From positions 1,054,001-1,118,000 of the forward strand of contig JAGYXB010001072.1 in the NCBI GenBank assembly GCA_022495005.1: a stretch of DNA of 64,000 bases, in the 5' to 3' direction. Shown here one piece after another: positions 48,055 to 59,731 of the stretch (position 1 is its first letter; each line of letters begins with the position of its first letter). The translations under genes were made by a program, and so were the position numbers. Origin of the DNA: Rhyacophila brunnea. Lineage: Eukaryota; Arthropoda; Insecta; Trichoptera; Rhyacophilidae. Under the pieces are notes generated by a model that was not told the origin of the DNA, searched no databases, and saw nothing but the letters and a program-made list of their open reading frames with translations.

Positions 48055-48230
48055 TGTCCACATGGCGCGTTTTGACTTGTGCGCATTTCAGGTACATGTG
48101 ACCTCATTGAGCCGTCCACAAGTTCTCGCGCCGTGACGATTGTCGCGCGCAGTCGAGGTACAGTGACCTCATTGAGGTGTCCACATTAACTCGTGGCGAG
48201 ACTCGCACCATGTGATGCGTGAAGAATGGT
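48055..48230 (+). repeat. CpG-rich imperfect tandem repeat, about 3 units
   Basis: The units start at the GTCCACA motif (about 48056, 48114 and 48179) and the first two end in the shared CAGTGACCTCATTGAG (with CATGTGACCTCATTGAG in unit one). Between these anchors the units carry GC-rich GGCGCG, CTCGCGCC and CTCGTGGCGAG strings. Unit length is about 58-66 bp. This may be the inner part of a MITE or a decayed minisatellite; no ends were found. Confidence 0.55.
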
Positions 48231-49399
48231 ATTGGCGACACAATCGACACTGTTTCTTATAAACAGTTATTATCGCGATAGTTGAATTTACCACAGCACA
48301 ACAGTTTTTCGTATCTGTCAAACTAACTACCAATGTTGTATGTGATACACGATGTGAAATGAAATAAGTATTGTACTTATATACATATTGCGTACCTTTG
48401 TAGGTGCATAAGTAGGTACCTGTAATTCTTCTGATGTCTTTTAAAGTGTAAAAATACCAGTGCTTTAAAAGGATGCGATATTATATTCTTTTTTGGCGAA
48501 GGAAGACCTCGGTGAAATCATATCTCGCTTTTTCTCTCCGTTATTGTATTTTTCTCGTTTGTTCGGCATTTTATGTGTCTACTTTAAATTGTTACATTTT
48601 TCCATTTCACGCCGTGTTGCCTAACACGCTGTCAACCCCAATTAAAGATAAACCAGTCAGTGCTTTGTTATTCAATTATAAAAAAATAAAGTATACAAAT
48701 AATTCAACATACAATTTCACTCCGGTTGTATGATGTGACAGACAACGCACTTTAGTATTTAATAAAAAATATATGTTGGTATTCATAGTATCTATTAGAT
48801 ATATATTTTTTCAAATTTGTAACCCCATATTTGTAGATAGGTGTTTTTTTTTCTGTCACTTTAAACCTTATTTATTGGTATACGTAATACGTTAAACCTC
48901 TAATTCATTTCGTTCAAAAGGATCAACAAAATTCTCGAAGCGCGATCAAGGAATACGCTTTGTGTATCCATTTAGTTTCTTTTGGAAACTTGAACAAAAT
49001 GAACGCCTTTTTTAGTAAGTATATAGGCACATAAATATACAATACAATTGTTGTGATATGTACGGAATGTGGGTCGAATAACGAAAACTCACTAAACTAA
49101 TTTATAGCTGTGGATTGCTGCCTTGTTATTTCCTATGTTAAATGCTTTTGACGTTACGATACAAAAATGTGGAATCGGTATTTGTAATTCCTTCTTAATT
49201 AAGTATTGCAATACACAGGTCATACTAATATAATGTTTCGGATTCGAAGACACTGCTTAAGGTGAATGCGCCGTCTACAGACGCATCTAGTGGAAAAAAA
49301 GAACCTTGTAATTTGAGTCATTTCTTTGATCATTTACATTTCAAATTATAAACATAAAATTAAAAAAAGTTATCAGATGTGAATTCGTTAAAAAAATCA

Positions 49400-49500
49400 T
49401 ATACACACACTCAGGCTGAGAAAAGCATTGCGACCTCATCGGTATCGAACTCGGGGGACCCAGATGAGAGGCCAGCGCCTGACGCACTGGGCTACGTGGG
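49400..49500 (-). repeat. tRNA-like fragment (possible SINE head)
   Basis: On the minus strand CACGTAGCCCAGTGCGTCAG resembles a pol III A-box region and CCCGAGTTCGATACCGATG a B box. The pairing does not make a convincing cloverleaf. The flank GGTCGCAATGCTTTTCTCAG is not shared with the other SINE copies. Confidence 0.4.
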
Positions 49501-50429
49501 GTTTATTGTTACATTTATTATTTGATGATCATGTTTATTATTAAAAAGTGGTTTATTCAGTTTTGAAAAAAAAAAACAAAATTTTGTGTCATGGACTAAT
49601 TTATTATTAAAATCGCGGTTTCGTCTTCGAGCTTTGTCTAACGGTGTTAGCTGGCTAACCATAATAGGAAAGAATATTATCATTCGCCTCTGAATTCACC
49701 GACTTCGCTTTTAATCTTTTTTTAAAAAGAGAGTTAGTTAGGAAGCTGTACGGTCAACCCTTATTTAAGATAATAATAATTTGATGGACGATAAGGTAAA
49801 TATCAGTGATTTTATGTACTAGGCACATTTTAATTACTTTTATTTATCGTAAAATCAATATCTGAAAATGTTGATGGGTTATCTGATGATGTCACAAGTA
49901 AATGTAGACCATTTTCGTATTAATTTAAATATAGCATAAATACCTATGATTTTTTCCATGTCATTTTCTATTTGGCTTACTTGTCGGCATTTTGTTTTGG
50001 ATCCAGATTCCAAAACGTCGATACGGGAGGCCGCGTGTACCCTTTTCTCCCAACGACTGTCACATTATAAATAATAATATGAATATATCCACAATTGGCG
50101 GTTGGCGGGCATGGAATGGTATGAGGTTTCGCAGATATTGTCACACCGTTCAAAGGAAAATGAGTTCGGCCGAGGGACGGCAGTTATCTTGGTAAAATGT
50201 TTCACATTTATTTACATTTTCAAAATACAAAGGGGAAAAATAGTTACAAAAAGAATTGGACAGTGTTGTTGTTTTAAAATATTGTTCTTTCATTTGTCAG
50301 TGAAATCTGACCTTTTTTTAGTTTCCACAAAAATATCATATCTTATTATTTTTGTACTTCGCGATATTTGTTTTTAAAATTACTCCATCAAAAGCGCCAT
50401 CGGTGTTGGAAGTACTTTACGCAAACCCC

Positions 50430-50627
50430 GAAGTCCTTGGATGGAAGGGGGTGGAGGCCATGGAGGGCATGAGGGGCCCTGGGCTAAAACGTATTGGGTG
50501 GCCCAAACTAATCAAAACGTATTAAAAAATGTGTCCACAGTCTCTTTATGGCTATATTCCATATTTTATATTTGGGTCTCGGGGCCTCTGTGCTAGCCTC
50601 TGTAACACTATGGTAAATCCTGCCCTG
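50430..50627. mobile_element. hAT-type terminus with GC-rich subterminal arms
   Basis: On the minus strand from 50627 the sequence begins CAGGGCAGGATTTACCATAG, like a hAT end. GC-rich blocks GGAGGCC...GGGGCCC near 50450-50485 and GGGGCCTCTG...AGCCTCTG near 50581-50602 are loosely inverted copies. The left terminus was not found. Confidence 0.4.
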
Positions 50628-52316
50628 GTTACGATACTTTTTATTTTTGGAATTCTGTTATATTTGGGTTCATAGTTCACGTTAGTACCATTGACGCACA
50701 TTGGTTGAACACCGACGATTTATTTTTTGTATCTTCATTATATTTACTAACCGATGTTTTGCACTTTTAAATTTGAGCATTTTTACGTCGCGCGGTAATT
50801 AACTGTATTCTTTATCGGTTGTGAATTTGCCAATGTGCATAGAAGTCTGAAGACACCGAAAGGCGAATCTCGGGTAGCAAAAAATCTTAACGGTAAGATA
50901 TAAAACTCAATTAGAATTTAAATTCAAATTCAAATTCCATCAAGTATTAGTAGTTGATAGTATTAATATCTGTGGTCTTTGTTTAATGTATGAAAATTGC
51001 AGACGTGATATTATTACGTTATATATTTATCTCGATTTATCTGTCTGTAACACAGCACATAAGGCACACACTCTGTCTGCGAATTGAACACATTGAGCGC
51101 ATCGACAAGAATTTTGACAGGTGACACTGTTATCTGTTATTTTTTTCTAGTTTTTATTCGAGTTCGAAATTTTAATTTATTCGTGTAAAACGATAAAATA
51201 GATTGCCCTCGTAAATTATATAAAACTAAACACCAAATACTAATGTTATAATGTATTGTGTCACTAACTGAGAGATCAGAAAACTGTTCACCTATCTCGA
51301 ATTATCAATTTTGCACATGTAATAAATTTACCAAATGCAACAAATATACACGGCTACTTACGATTGTCTACCTATGATGTGTTTATGAATGTAGGTATAT
51401 TTCAACTGGCAACCAATTTGAAATAGAATGTCTTTGACGTACCTATTGACCTGGCCTAGTCTCATTGCAAAGTAATTAAATAATCTCACTGAATTCTTGT
51501 TCTATTTAGAAATTATTTTACCACATTAATACCACATAGGTATATGCAGGGCTTTATTGTGTCTAAAATTCTAGGTTAGATTAATTTCGTTTTTGTGTAC
51601 TGGCAAGTCTTGATCGTGGCATATATTATGTTTGATCACAGACCTAATATAAATAAAACGCTTTTATTGTGATGGTATAACTGTTCAATTTATTTTTACT
51701 GCTATTGGCACTAAACAATCAACATAATATATATGTACCATGTCCGTTTTCTATTTACCAAATAGTTCCACATCACAATATCTTGTTTTAGGGCTGTTGC
51801 GTGGAATATTTCCATAATGAATTCACATGAAACCCACCGGAAATATTAGGAAGTCATTAAATATTCATTGGAAGAAGAAATTAGGTCAGTAAACTTGTGG
51901 AAACGCTCTTTGTATTATAAATGTAACGTGAAGTAATATTTTGCTACGGAAGGAAAGTGGGGAATTTATTATTCTAGTAAGTATCAAATAGGTTACTTAG
52001 AAACATACTCAATTAAAATATCGATATAGGTCTATTATCTGCTAAACTGAAATAACCACGTGACCGTTAACTTTTCGTGAAAATAATCGATACAATTGAT
52101 TTGCAATACCTACTCGTGACTATGAAGTACTATTTATTGTATTTTTGTAGAAAAATAAGTTAATGTCTGATACTGTATACTAGTGTATACTATGTTTGTA
52201 GATAGACCTCCACAGTGTGGAGACTGTATTTTTTAGATTTTTGTTTTTACGAGAAGTGAGTGTTAGCTACATGCTATATTGGGTCCACACTCTGGGTTCA
52301 AACACACGTTGCAAAA

Positions 52317-52388
52317 CTATACAATACAATAATCTATACAATTATCTATACAACAATAAAAATAATAATCTATACAATAATCTATATA
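52317..52388 (+). repeat. 12-bp minisatellite, left part
   Basis: Imperfect head-to-tail copies of AATCTATACAAT, with variants such as ATTATCTATACAAC. It ends at the TA where mariner copy 2 starts. Confidence 0.8.
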
Positions 52389-53690
52389 CGAGGGTGGGTC
52401 AATAAGTCCTTAGAAAAGCCGACAGGTGGCGCGACTAGTACTGTAAGCGGTTTGTTTTCATGCAGCGGCACTACCGATTCAGTATGCTGCGAAGTTTCAA
52501 TCAGATTGGTCGGGTTGTTGTGTGTTTCTCGTACATTAAAAAAAAAATTTGCTTGTGGAAAATGGAAAAATGGAAAATGGAGAAAATTGAGTTTAGAGCT
52601 GTTATTAAACATTTTAATATAAAAGGGTTAACAGCAAAGGAAATAAAAAATGAGTTGGATTTAGTTCACGGCATATCTGCTCCTTCACTTGCAACTATTT
52701 ATAACTGGTTAAATGAATTTAAACGTGGTCGTACATCAACAAAGGATGAACCACGCTCAGGACGTCCTGTAGAGGTGACTACACCAGAAATGATCAATAA
52801 AATCCACGATATGGTGTTAAGTGACCGAAGATTAAAGTTGAGTGAGATAATTGAGGTTACAGGGATCTCAAAAGGTAGCGTCATTTCTATTTTACATGAC
52901 AAATTGGGCATGAAAAAATATTTCTGCAAGATGGGTGCCGCGTTTGCTCACAGTCGACAATAAACGCAATAGGGTGGTGGCCTCTAAAGCCCTGTTGTCG
53001 CTCATGCAACGCAATCCGGATGAATTTTTTCGTCGCTTTGTGACTGTAGATGAAACATGGATACACCACTATACTCCCGAGACGAAAGAACAGTCAAAGC
53101 AGTGGATTGCGAAGGCAAACCATGTCCAAAGAAGGCGAAAACCGTAAAATCAGCTGGTAAGGTTATGGCTACTGTATTTTGGGATGCACGTGAAATTATT
53201 TTCGTTGACTATTTGGAAAAAGGAAAAACAATAACAGGGGATTATTATGCATCTTTATTGGACCAGCTAAAAAACAAAATTGAAGAAAAACGGCCTCATT
53301 TAAACAGGAAAAAAATCCTCTTTCATCAGGACAATGCCCGTGTTCACACATGTTTACGATCAATGGCTAAAATTGAAGAATTGAAGTTCGAATTGGTCGA
53401 CCACCCACCGTATTCGCCAGATTTAGCCCCCAGTGACTTTTTCCTTTTCCCAAACTTAAAAAAATGGCTAAGTGGACAACGTTTTTTTTCAAATGAAGAA
53501 GTCATCGATCGGACAAATGCTTATTTTGAGGACCTTCCGAAAACTTATTTTTCTGACGGTTTAAAAAAAATTGAGAAACGTCTAACCAAGTGTATTGAGC
53601 TCCAAGGAGATTATGTTGAGAAATAAAAAAAAATACAAAAATAAAAACTGTTTTAATGCTTTTTTCTAAGGAATTATTGACCCACCCTCG
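52389..53690 (+). mobile_element. Mariner transposon, copy 2
   Basis: The same terminal inverted repeat as copy 1 (CGAGGGTGGGTCAATAA, then TCCTTAGAAAA) with flanking TA at 52387-52388 and 53691-53692. Its 1302 bp are nearly identical to the element at 17179-18475, differing in a handful of short indels. It sits inside the 12-bp minisatellite. Confidence 0.95.
52562..53626 (+). pseudogene. Mariner transposase (DD34D), two frameshifts
   Basis: Starts at ATG 52562 with MEKWKMEKIEF and ends IELQGDYVEK at 53626, about the normal 350-residue span. The helix-turn-helix region and the three catalytic aspartates (VTVDETW, HQDNARVH, LAPSDFF; DD34D) are all encoded, but in three frames. The first break, near 52915, turns LHDKLGMKN into LHDKLGMKKYFCKMG; copy 1 is intact there. 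The second, near 53113-53117 after QWIAK, is the same one-base loss seen in copy 1. The A run at about 53458-53464 that breaks copy 1 has seven bases here and is in frame, so the C-terminus is complete. Confidence 0.93.
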
Positions 53691-53692
53691 TA

Positions 53693-53771
53693 TTATAATG
53701 TATACAATAATCTATACAATAATCTATACAATAATCTATACAACAATCTATACAATAATCTATACAATAAT
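53693..53771 (+). repeat. 12-bp minisatellite, right part
   Basis: Continuation of the AATCTATACAAT array beyond the mariner insertion, about six copies, more regular than the left part. Confidence 0.85.
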
Positions 53772-53893
53772 CAGATCCCGGATTCGAATCCGGGACCCAC
53801 GACATAATAAGCCCAGTGCGCAAACGAAATAATCCGGGTAACTATTTGCGGAACTATTTTTTTAACTACCTACCGATGCTAATAAAATCATTT

Positions 53894-54092
53894 TTGGGTC
53901 TCCATAGAGTGGTAGATATTTTTTTTACGAGAAATTTATGTTGGCCACTTGCTAAATCTATAAGGTTCATACTATGACTCCAAACACATATTGAAAAACA
54001 ATATGTGTATTTTACCAAATCTACAGATTCAAACCTTGGGCCCATGACATTATAAGTCAAGCCGATGCGTTAACCGCTCAGCCATCGTGGGT
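53894..54092 (-). repeat. tRNA-derived SINE, copy 5
   Basis: Diverged full-length minus-strand copy: TTTACGAGAAATTTATGTTG body, ACAATATGTGTATTTTACCA segment, and a head with CAGATTCAAACCTTGGGCCC (B box) and GCGTTAACCGCTCAGCCATC (A box). Its many differences from copies 1 and 3 make it one of the oldest. Confidence 0.78.
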
Positions 54093-55756
54093 TTATGGTT
54101 AGACCTACGTTAATTATTTATATTCGAACCGGGGCAAAATAAACTGAAAAGCGAACAATAAAATAAAAATAAATACATTTGAAACAATTGTGAATGGTCT
54201 GAGATCATGCATTAATCATTTGATTCTGAGCATTTATAAAATAAAATAGTTTGAAGCGTACGCATTATTATATTATTTTAATACAACATAAGTCAAAAAC
54301 AAAACAAACTTTAGGCAATCTCATTTCGCACTGTCTGGGGATGGCTGATAATATTATCACACATAATACATCTATAATAATATGTATACTGCTTTCTATA
54401 TAGTTTTTAAAAATACCCATCTACTTGTTTTTCCTATTTATAAAAGAAAAAACGTTGTATTTTTAAATATTATATTTAAGTAAACAGTAGTGGGTAGTTG
54501 TGAGTTTTCTAAATTTATTGTTTGAGATTGTTTTTTTACTCCCTTCAGTAGTAACTTTCCTTAATTTCTATTCGTAATTTAATATTAAATTTATTGCGAA
54601 CGTTTATGTATAGATAAGTACATAATATATTATTTTAAATAAAATATTTTTTATAATATTGCATTAAAATGCACCGGATTTTCTCATCAGAAATTGGATT
54701 AGCGCCGCCACCTGCGCCTCTAATTCGACGGAAAAGTTTCAATGAATAAATTTTCTCTAAGCATTTCCGCGGTTTTTTCTTATCATTGTTACGTTTCAAT
54801 ACATCCGAAAAATACACAAACATCAAAATTTATATCTACTCTATGATATAAAAAGATAAGCTAACATTTGAAAGGTTTTTCTGTCAAGTTTGTATGGTCA
54901 ATTTATTTTACTTTCGGTACACATGTGCTAATGCGGTAACAATGCGGTGTATTAACATTTTTTTAGGGGGCAGTTCGGTACCTCAAACATAGGTTCTCCA
55001 TACAACGTTCTTAAAACAAACTTTTTTATGAAGTACTACAATCGGGTGACAGCAGAAAATCGTGTTTATACTCAAATACAACATAATTTTGTATTCTATC
55101 GAAAAATGTTAAATTAAATAATCAATGCAAAGGAAAATGAGGGGAAAAGGACCTTTGAGATCTCTCATTTTAATACAAAGTATGAAAAGAGATAGTGCTT
55201 ATATATTGCGTCGAATTGGAATTTCCTTCGGCGAATTTTATAGGAAAACCGCAGAAGGATTTATCTGGGAAAAGATTATATCTTTGATTATATCTATTTT
55301 TTCCTTTATGTGTGCAAATATATTATAATACGTGTGATTTAATACTTTAACCAATATAGATGACCTACTTTAAATGCGAGATAATTTTATTTATTTGCAA
55401 TCATGTTAATGTCTGTGATATATATGTACTTCAACATGAAAACATTTATACTTACATAATTAAAATTGTACCGAATATGTCATTTATATTTACCTACTTA
55501 AAAACTTGTGAAATTATTAAAATCATTTGCGTTCAAGTCAGGGATTTTTAGTCATACACCATTTCCATAACACGCGTAACAGTATGTAGGTATCTACAAT
55601 TCTCCCTACTTACCCTCCGAAATTATTTTATTTATTAGGCTAATTTTAGTGTTGAACAAATGTATTAAAAGTATAACATAAATTAAACTTAGTCTGATGC
55701 CACGCTATTTCTTTATAGTAACCAATCAATGAATATATTATCAGCCACCCACTAAC
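54093..55756. other. Intergenic DNA, nothing recognised
   Basis: AT-rich. TATAAAAAGATAAGCTAACA near 54847 also occurs near 32230, with further matching bases on both sides, so a fragment of an unidentified dispersed repeat is present. No gene was recognised. Confidence 0.4.
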
Positions 55757-56440
55757 GGAGGTCAGTCACCATCAGGGCGATCTTTGCTTTATCATCTGCT
55801 GCCCGGAACAATTCGGTGGAGCTGCACTTTACCAATCACGGAAGTTATTTATCAACGGAATGCGGCGTCGTCCTCTGCTACGCTTACCGTTGGTATTTAC
55901 TTGGATGACAAGTTGGTGAATGCTAAACTTTTATCCTTACATAATAAATGGCCGATGTATTGTAGTTTTCTGATTTTGGTACTACGCAAAACTTTCATTC
56001 GATTGAGAACTACAACATTAGTCACCCGGTTAGTCGAAGGAATTTTGAGGATGCGTCTATACAGCCACAACCCAAAGACTTCAACTCTCCGCGACATATC
56101 CTGGTTTAGCGTCCATACCATGCCATGCCAAAAGATTAAGAGAAAATAACGAACCATACGCAGTCTCACACCTAGGTTAAGGCCTGGATTCCTAAGGATG
56201 CGTCTCATTTTTAGAAAGGCTCTTCTTGCCATCTTAATTGTAGTTTTGATAATATGTTGAGCAGACCCCGTTTCTCATTGACCCATGTTTCTAAATATTT
56301 ATAATGGTTCACACTTTCAATCGAGCTACGGGATTTTGGTTTAATCGTATTAACCCCCATGACAATAATGAATGATATTGTATGATACCAAATTAGCACA
56401 TATTTCCCACTGTACGTAACGTAGGTACTCACACTGTTTG
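55757..56440 (-). pseudogene. 3' part of a non-LTR reverse-transcriptase ORF
   Basis: The minus strand reads SVNHYKYLETWVNEKRG, then after a shift RRAFLKMRRILRNPGLNLGV, RLRMVRYFLL, VEVFGLWLYRRILKIPSTNR, VTNVVVLNRMK and KIRKLQYIGHLL. In another frame it ends SSTELFRAADDKAKIALMVT and DLR. This is the full post-polymerase tail of the abundant endonuclease/reverse-transcriptase elements of insects. It has at least two frameshifts. The 5' part, including the catalytic polymerase motifs, is absent. Confidence 0.85.
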
Positions 56441-58932
56441 TTGAGTTTTAATTTGTTTAATGACTTGTTACGGCTGAATGTTGTCTCTGGTCTGATACCT
56501 ACCGTAGGCTTTGCAATTCTGGCATTCCGCTCGGTTTCCTGATCCCGAAATAAAAATAATATCGGGAATATTTTAATAAATTCCCGGTAAAAAAACTTTT
56601 GTCAACTAAGGATAGATAAAGTAGCGGTTAATTTATTAATACGATAAATACCGAAATCTCATATAAATTCCATTCTTCCTCTAACTTTCATGGGATTACG
56701 GCCGCGAATGTAAATAATATCCATAATGAGGTATTATGGAAGAACAATGTAGGTAGGCTTAATGTGATTATCGGGGAACACAAAATTAATATGTCTCGGC
56801 TTACCCTACCGGGTGTGGTATGACAGATTTCGTATCTCGAGTGTAGAGAAACATGGGATAAACTTTAACACGTATTAAAGAAAATAATATTATTTTTAAT
56901 ACTTACGCTTGTATCATAATATGCATTAAAGTTTGTTACGTAAACAAAACGCGCATTCAGTATTTGATGATTGTCGGCGCTCGTTGTGTTCTTTGAATTA
57001 GGTCATAAAATAATAAAATAGCTGATCTGTTCTATGTTGATTATTGTCAAGGTTGTTGTCGAATGCATTTGCATAAACAATATTGCAACGCTTTCTCTTG
57101 CTCAGCGCCTGTGCTCGCCCCTCCGGCTATGTCTTGTTTTATGTCAAAACTATTGAACCTCACGCCAATATAGTTTGTTTATATAAAACTTCGCATCAAT
57201 TATATCATTAATCAAGAGAGTGCGACACGTTGTTGGATATATACATAGTTTTATTTTTTGTTTTTTCAAACTAACAATTATATTGGGCGTTTTTTTACTA
57301 ACCGCGGAATCGAAACCCCTAGTTATCGATCCTCCCACGACAAAACTGGTATCACCCGTAATAAAATTGAAACAAAAATGTGATATTACTTTTACGGTGT
57401 CACAAACCGAGAAAATGTCGTAAACTGGATTTGTAAAGCTTATCGGTTTTGTCTTGTCAAAATGCAACCCCCCCCCCCCGTGGAAAATGGCAGAAGGTTC
57501 CGCGACACAGCGATGCAAGTTGTATTTTATTTCCCCCCCTGTGTAATATTTCACCTGCCCTTAAGGGCGACATAAATATTGACATACGGATGTTTGTGCC
57601 AGGTGTAAGGATACCCTTATGTTACGGTATGTACCTATAGCTGATTGGAAAACATTGAGCAATGAACAAAGTTGTTTTTTTTTCCAAAACGTTTATTATT
57701 ACGAAAAATGTTTTTGAGGTTGGCTACATTTTTTATTTTATGAGAATTTTAACAGTGAGATGTTTTGTCGCCTTATTATTTGCAAGTATTTTTTTTTTGT
57801 TAAATTGGATTGTGTATAGAATAAGTTATTAAAGGAAATTAATAAGTTACGCACGTTTCGATTCCTCGAGGTAATATTAAATATTAATAATTTATAGGCG
57901 ACCCATTTCATACAGTACTTTTGATTGTCATTGTAGTGCCAATTTTGCTTTTGCGGAAAGCTTTTTGCTCTAAAAGGCTTTCAATTTTATAAAATGACCC
58001 TTGTCACAATTTTAGCTTGTTTCTACGTACGTAGTATGTTGTATTCAATATTCTTATTGCTCTGTACGCACGGGTCGGAACCGGTATAATTGGTTCCGGT
58101 TCGGAAACTCCGCATTATGACCACTGTATTATATGACGCAAAAATATGATTCCGAAAGAAATGTCGACGAAGAACAAGATTATAAATGAAAGTAGATACC
58201 TCAGACAGCACAGATGTTTGAAAACCACTAGAGACGCTCATTATATACAAATACTATATTACATTAAGTAATATAATATTTCGTTGTAAATAATTACAAT
58301 ATAATAGTTTTATGTAAATTTGTTCATTTTAATATTCTGGAGATGTGTGCGTAGATTTTCGTGGCGAATCGTCTATGTACTGTATTACTGTGATTTTCGG
58401 GGTTTCTCGAGTTGCCAGTATTTCCACTCCCCTGATGGGGGGGGCAATCATACGGATGTGTTGCGTCCATCTGTGACTAAATCTGAAAATCACAGAAACG
58501 TGTTGAATTTTTGGTATGGTTTTCTACAAATGAAACACCATATTAATAACTATTTATTTATTTAACGTCCTGGCTTGGGTGGGGACTTCGTCACCTTTTC
58601 AATCTTCAATTCAGTGGGGTGCGAAAATTATTATCCGTCATGTTAACTTATTGTAACAATTAACCGCCTCAACACATAAATATGATAAACTACCGTTGAT
58701 AGCCGCCGATAGCTGCCTTGTGTATAGAATTTACCCACAGATGTGCCTTGCTTTGCGACGGTTCCATAGTAAAACAAATTAGAAAAGCTCCAATAGTATT
58801 GATAACTACCTGTGGCATAGGTACATATAGTTATTGTTAGTGTCGTGACCAATTCAGTAGAATAATCATAATAAATTATGGTATTATTAATAAAATATAA
58901 ATCATGTTAAATATAATTTGTTTGCTTTACAG
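56441..58932. other. Intergenic or upstream intronic DNA before the HEATR5 exons
   Basis: It holds a run of ten or more C at 57469-57479 and a small palindrome CGGAACC...GGTTCCG at 58077-58100. A 67-codon frame at 57220-57423 starts with a hydrophobic signal-like segment but has no other support. I could not find the exon that should carry the HEATR5 start codon. If transcription starts farther left, part of this stretch is intron. Confidence 0.4.
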
Positions 58933-59162
58933 TCTGACATCAAAGGCTGCCAACAAAAGCTGGTGGCACAGCTGACGGGGCTGGTGAGCGGAAATGGCGT
59001 GGAAGGTGCAGGTCCTGGGCCTCCCACCAGAAAGCTACTCGCACGGTGCCTGGCGACACTTTTCTCCGTTGGCGATACATTCCTGCTATTCGACACTGTC
59101 AATAAGTGCAATGATATCCTCAAGAACAAAGACGATTCACCGAGCTTCTTGCCTACCAGACT
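58933..59162 (+). CDS. HEATR5B: HEATR5-like protein, exon encoding start of HEAT-repeat region
   Basis: HEATR5 proteins are large HEAT-repeat scaffolds that work with the AP-1 adaptor in endosome-Golgi membrane traffic. The exon follows a CTTTACAG acceptor and starts in phase 0 with [18 protein letters not shown]. It continues [40 protein letters not shown] and SFLPTR, ending with two bases of a Leu codon before GTGAGT. The [10 protein letters not shown] and DTF...KCNDI..NKDD strings are hallmarks of the HEATR5 N-terminus. A short GNGVEGAG insertion precedes PGPP compared with vertebrate relatives. About 40 residues of the usual N-terminus, including the initiator Met, are upstream and unseen. 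Confidence 0.92.
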
Positions 59163-59731
59163 GTGAGTAAACTTATTTTTATCTCACTATATAATATATT
59201 ATTATAAAGAAGTTGTTTTTTCAACCACGTCTCATCCAGGAAGACTGTGCATACTATGATCCACATATTTTTCATGGTTCAGGTTGTTGGCTGTTCGATA
59301 ATCTCCATTTAAGGATGTGGCCAGAGTAGAAGAACAGGAAAAAAATACGAACACCCATGTTCTATATTCATTTTTTTTGTTGATTTCACTGTCATGCAAT
59401 GAAGAATATCACACTCTAAGGCGATATTCAATTCCAGCCACATGAATTGTGAAAAAAACGACGTAAAATTTTGAATCAGGAGTCACACCGAGTGGTAACA
59501 TGTCAGCCTATAATGTCGTGAGTATGGACCTAATAGGTTAAGCTGATATCCATTTCTCGTAAAAATATAAAATCTGTTATTACAACCTACACTGTGTGGA
59601 GGAAGCCCATACAATCTTTTAAGGATAGAACGTGGAAAAAAATAAAATTGAAAAAGAGTCGCAGCGTTAAATTAAAATAGTCCAAAATGAATTTTCATAT
59701 GATTAATAACACTTGTTTGTTACTTTTTCAG
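59163..59731 (+). other. HEATR5 intron
   Basis: GT (GTGAGT) to AG (TTTTTCAG) intron of 569 bp, inserted between the second and third base of a Leu codon. It carries SINE copy 6 in the transcription sense. Confidence 0.85.
59481..59646 (+). repeat. tRNA-derived SINE, copy 6 (head reduced)
   Basis: Plus-strand copy inside a HEATR5 intron. The body TATCCATTTCTCGTAAAAA and ACACTGTGTGGAGGAAGCCC and the tail are present. The head is diverged (CCGAGTGGTAACATGTCAGC), and the B box and following segment are deleted: GTCGTG joins directly to AGTATGGACCTAATAGGTT. Confidence 0.75.

Larger units (their letters stand above)
47443..52204. other. Intergenic DNA with a CpG-rich repeat and small repeat fragments
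   Basis: Contains the CpG-rich repeat at 48055-48230, the tRNA-like fragment at 49400-49500 and the hAT-type end at 50430-50627. No host exon was recognised; short frames such as 48473-48733 and 50102-50377 have no supporting context. Confidence 0.42.
52205..53842 (-). repeat. tRNA-derived SINE, copy 4, split by minisatellite and mariner
   Basis: The tail and body of the SINE occupy 52205-52316 (CCTCCACAGTGTGGAG, TTTTTACGAGAAGTGAGTG, TTGGGTCCACACTCTGGGTT). The tRNA-like head follows only at 53772-53842 (GATCCCGGATTCGAATCCGG, GACCCACGACATAATAAG). The AATATGTG segment that joins them in intact copies is replaced by a 12-bp minisatellite, which in turn contains mariner copy 2. Order of events: SINE insertion, repeat expansion, mariner insertion. 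Confidence 0.75.

Noticed and set aside
53113..53117. Shared mariner frameshift considered as programmed ribosomal frameshifting
   Set aside because: No slippery heptamer or downstream structure is apparent and mariners are not known to use frameshifting. A shared ancestral deletion is simpler.
53772..53842. Possible functional tRNA gene with a good B box (GGATTCGAATCCGG)
   Set aside because: The head is the split part of a SINE copy; the A-box half has decayed and no acceptor stem closes.
57220..57423. 67-codon frame with a signal-peptide-like hydrophobic start, a possible small secreted protein
   Set aside because: A longer frame lies on the opposite strand over the same bases. There is no splice or family support, and AT-rich DNA often yields hydrophobic runs of Phe, Ile and Leu.
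57469..57479. Run of C considered as a regulatory or G-quadruplex-forming site
   Set aside because: A single homopolymer without further G or C runs does not meet the usual four-run pattern; probably simple slippage.
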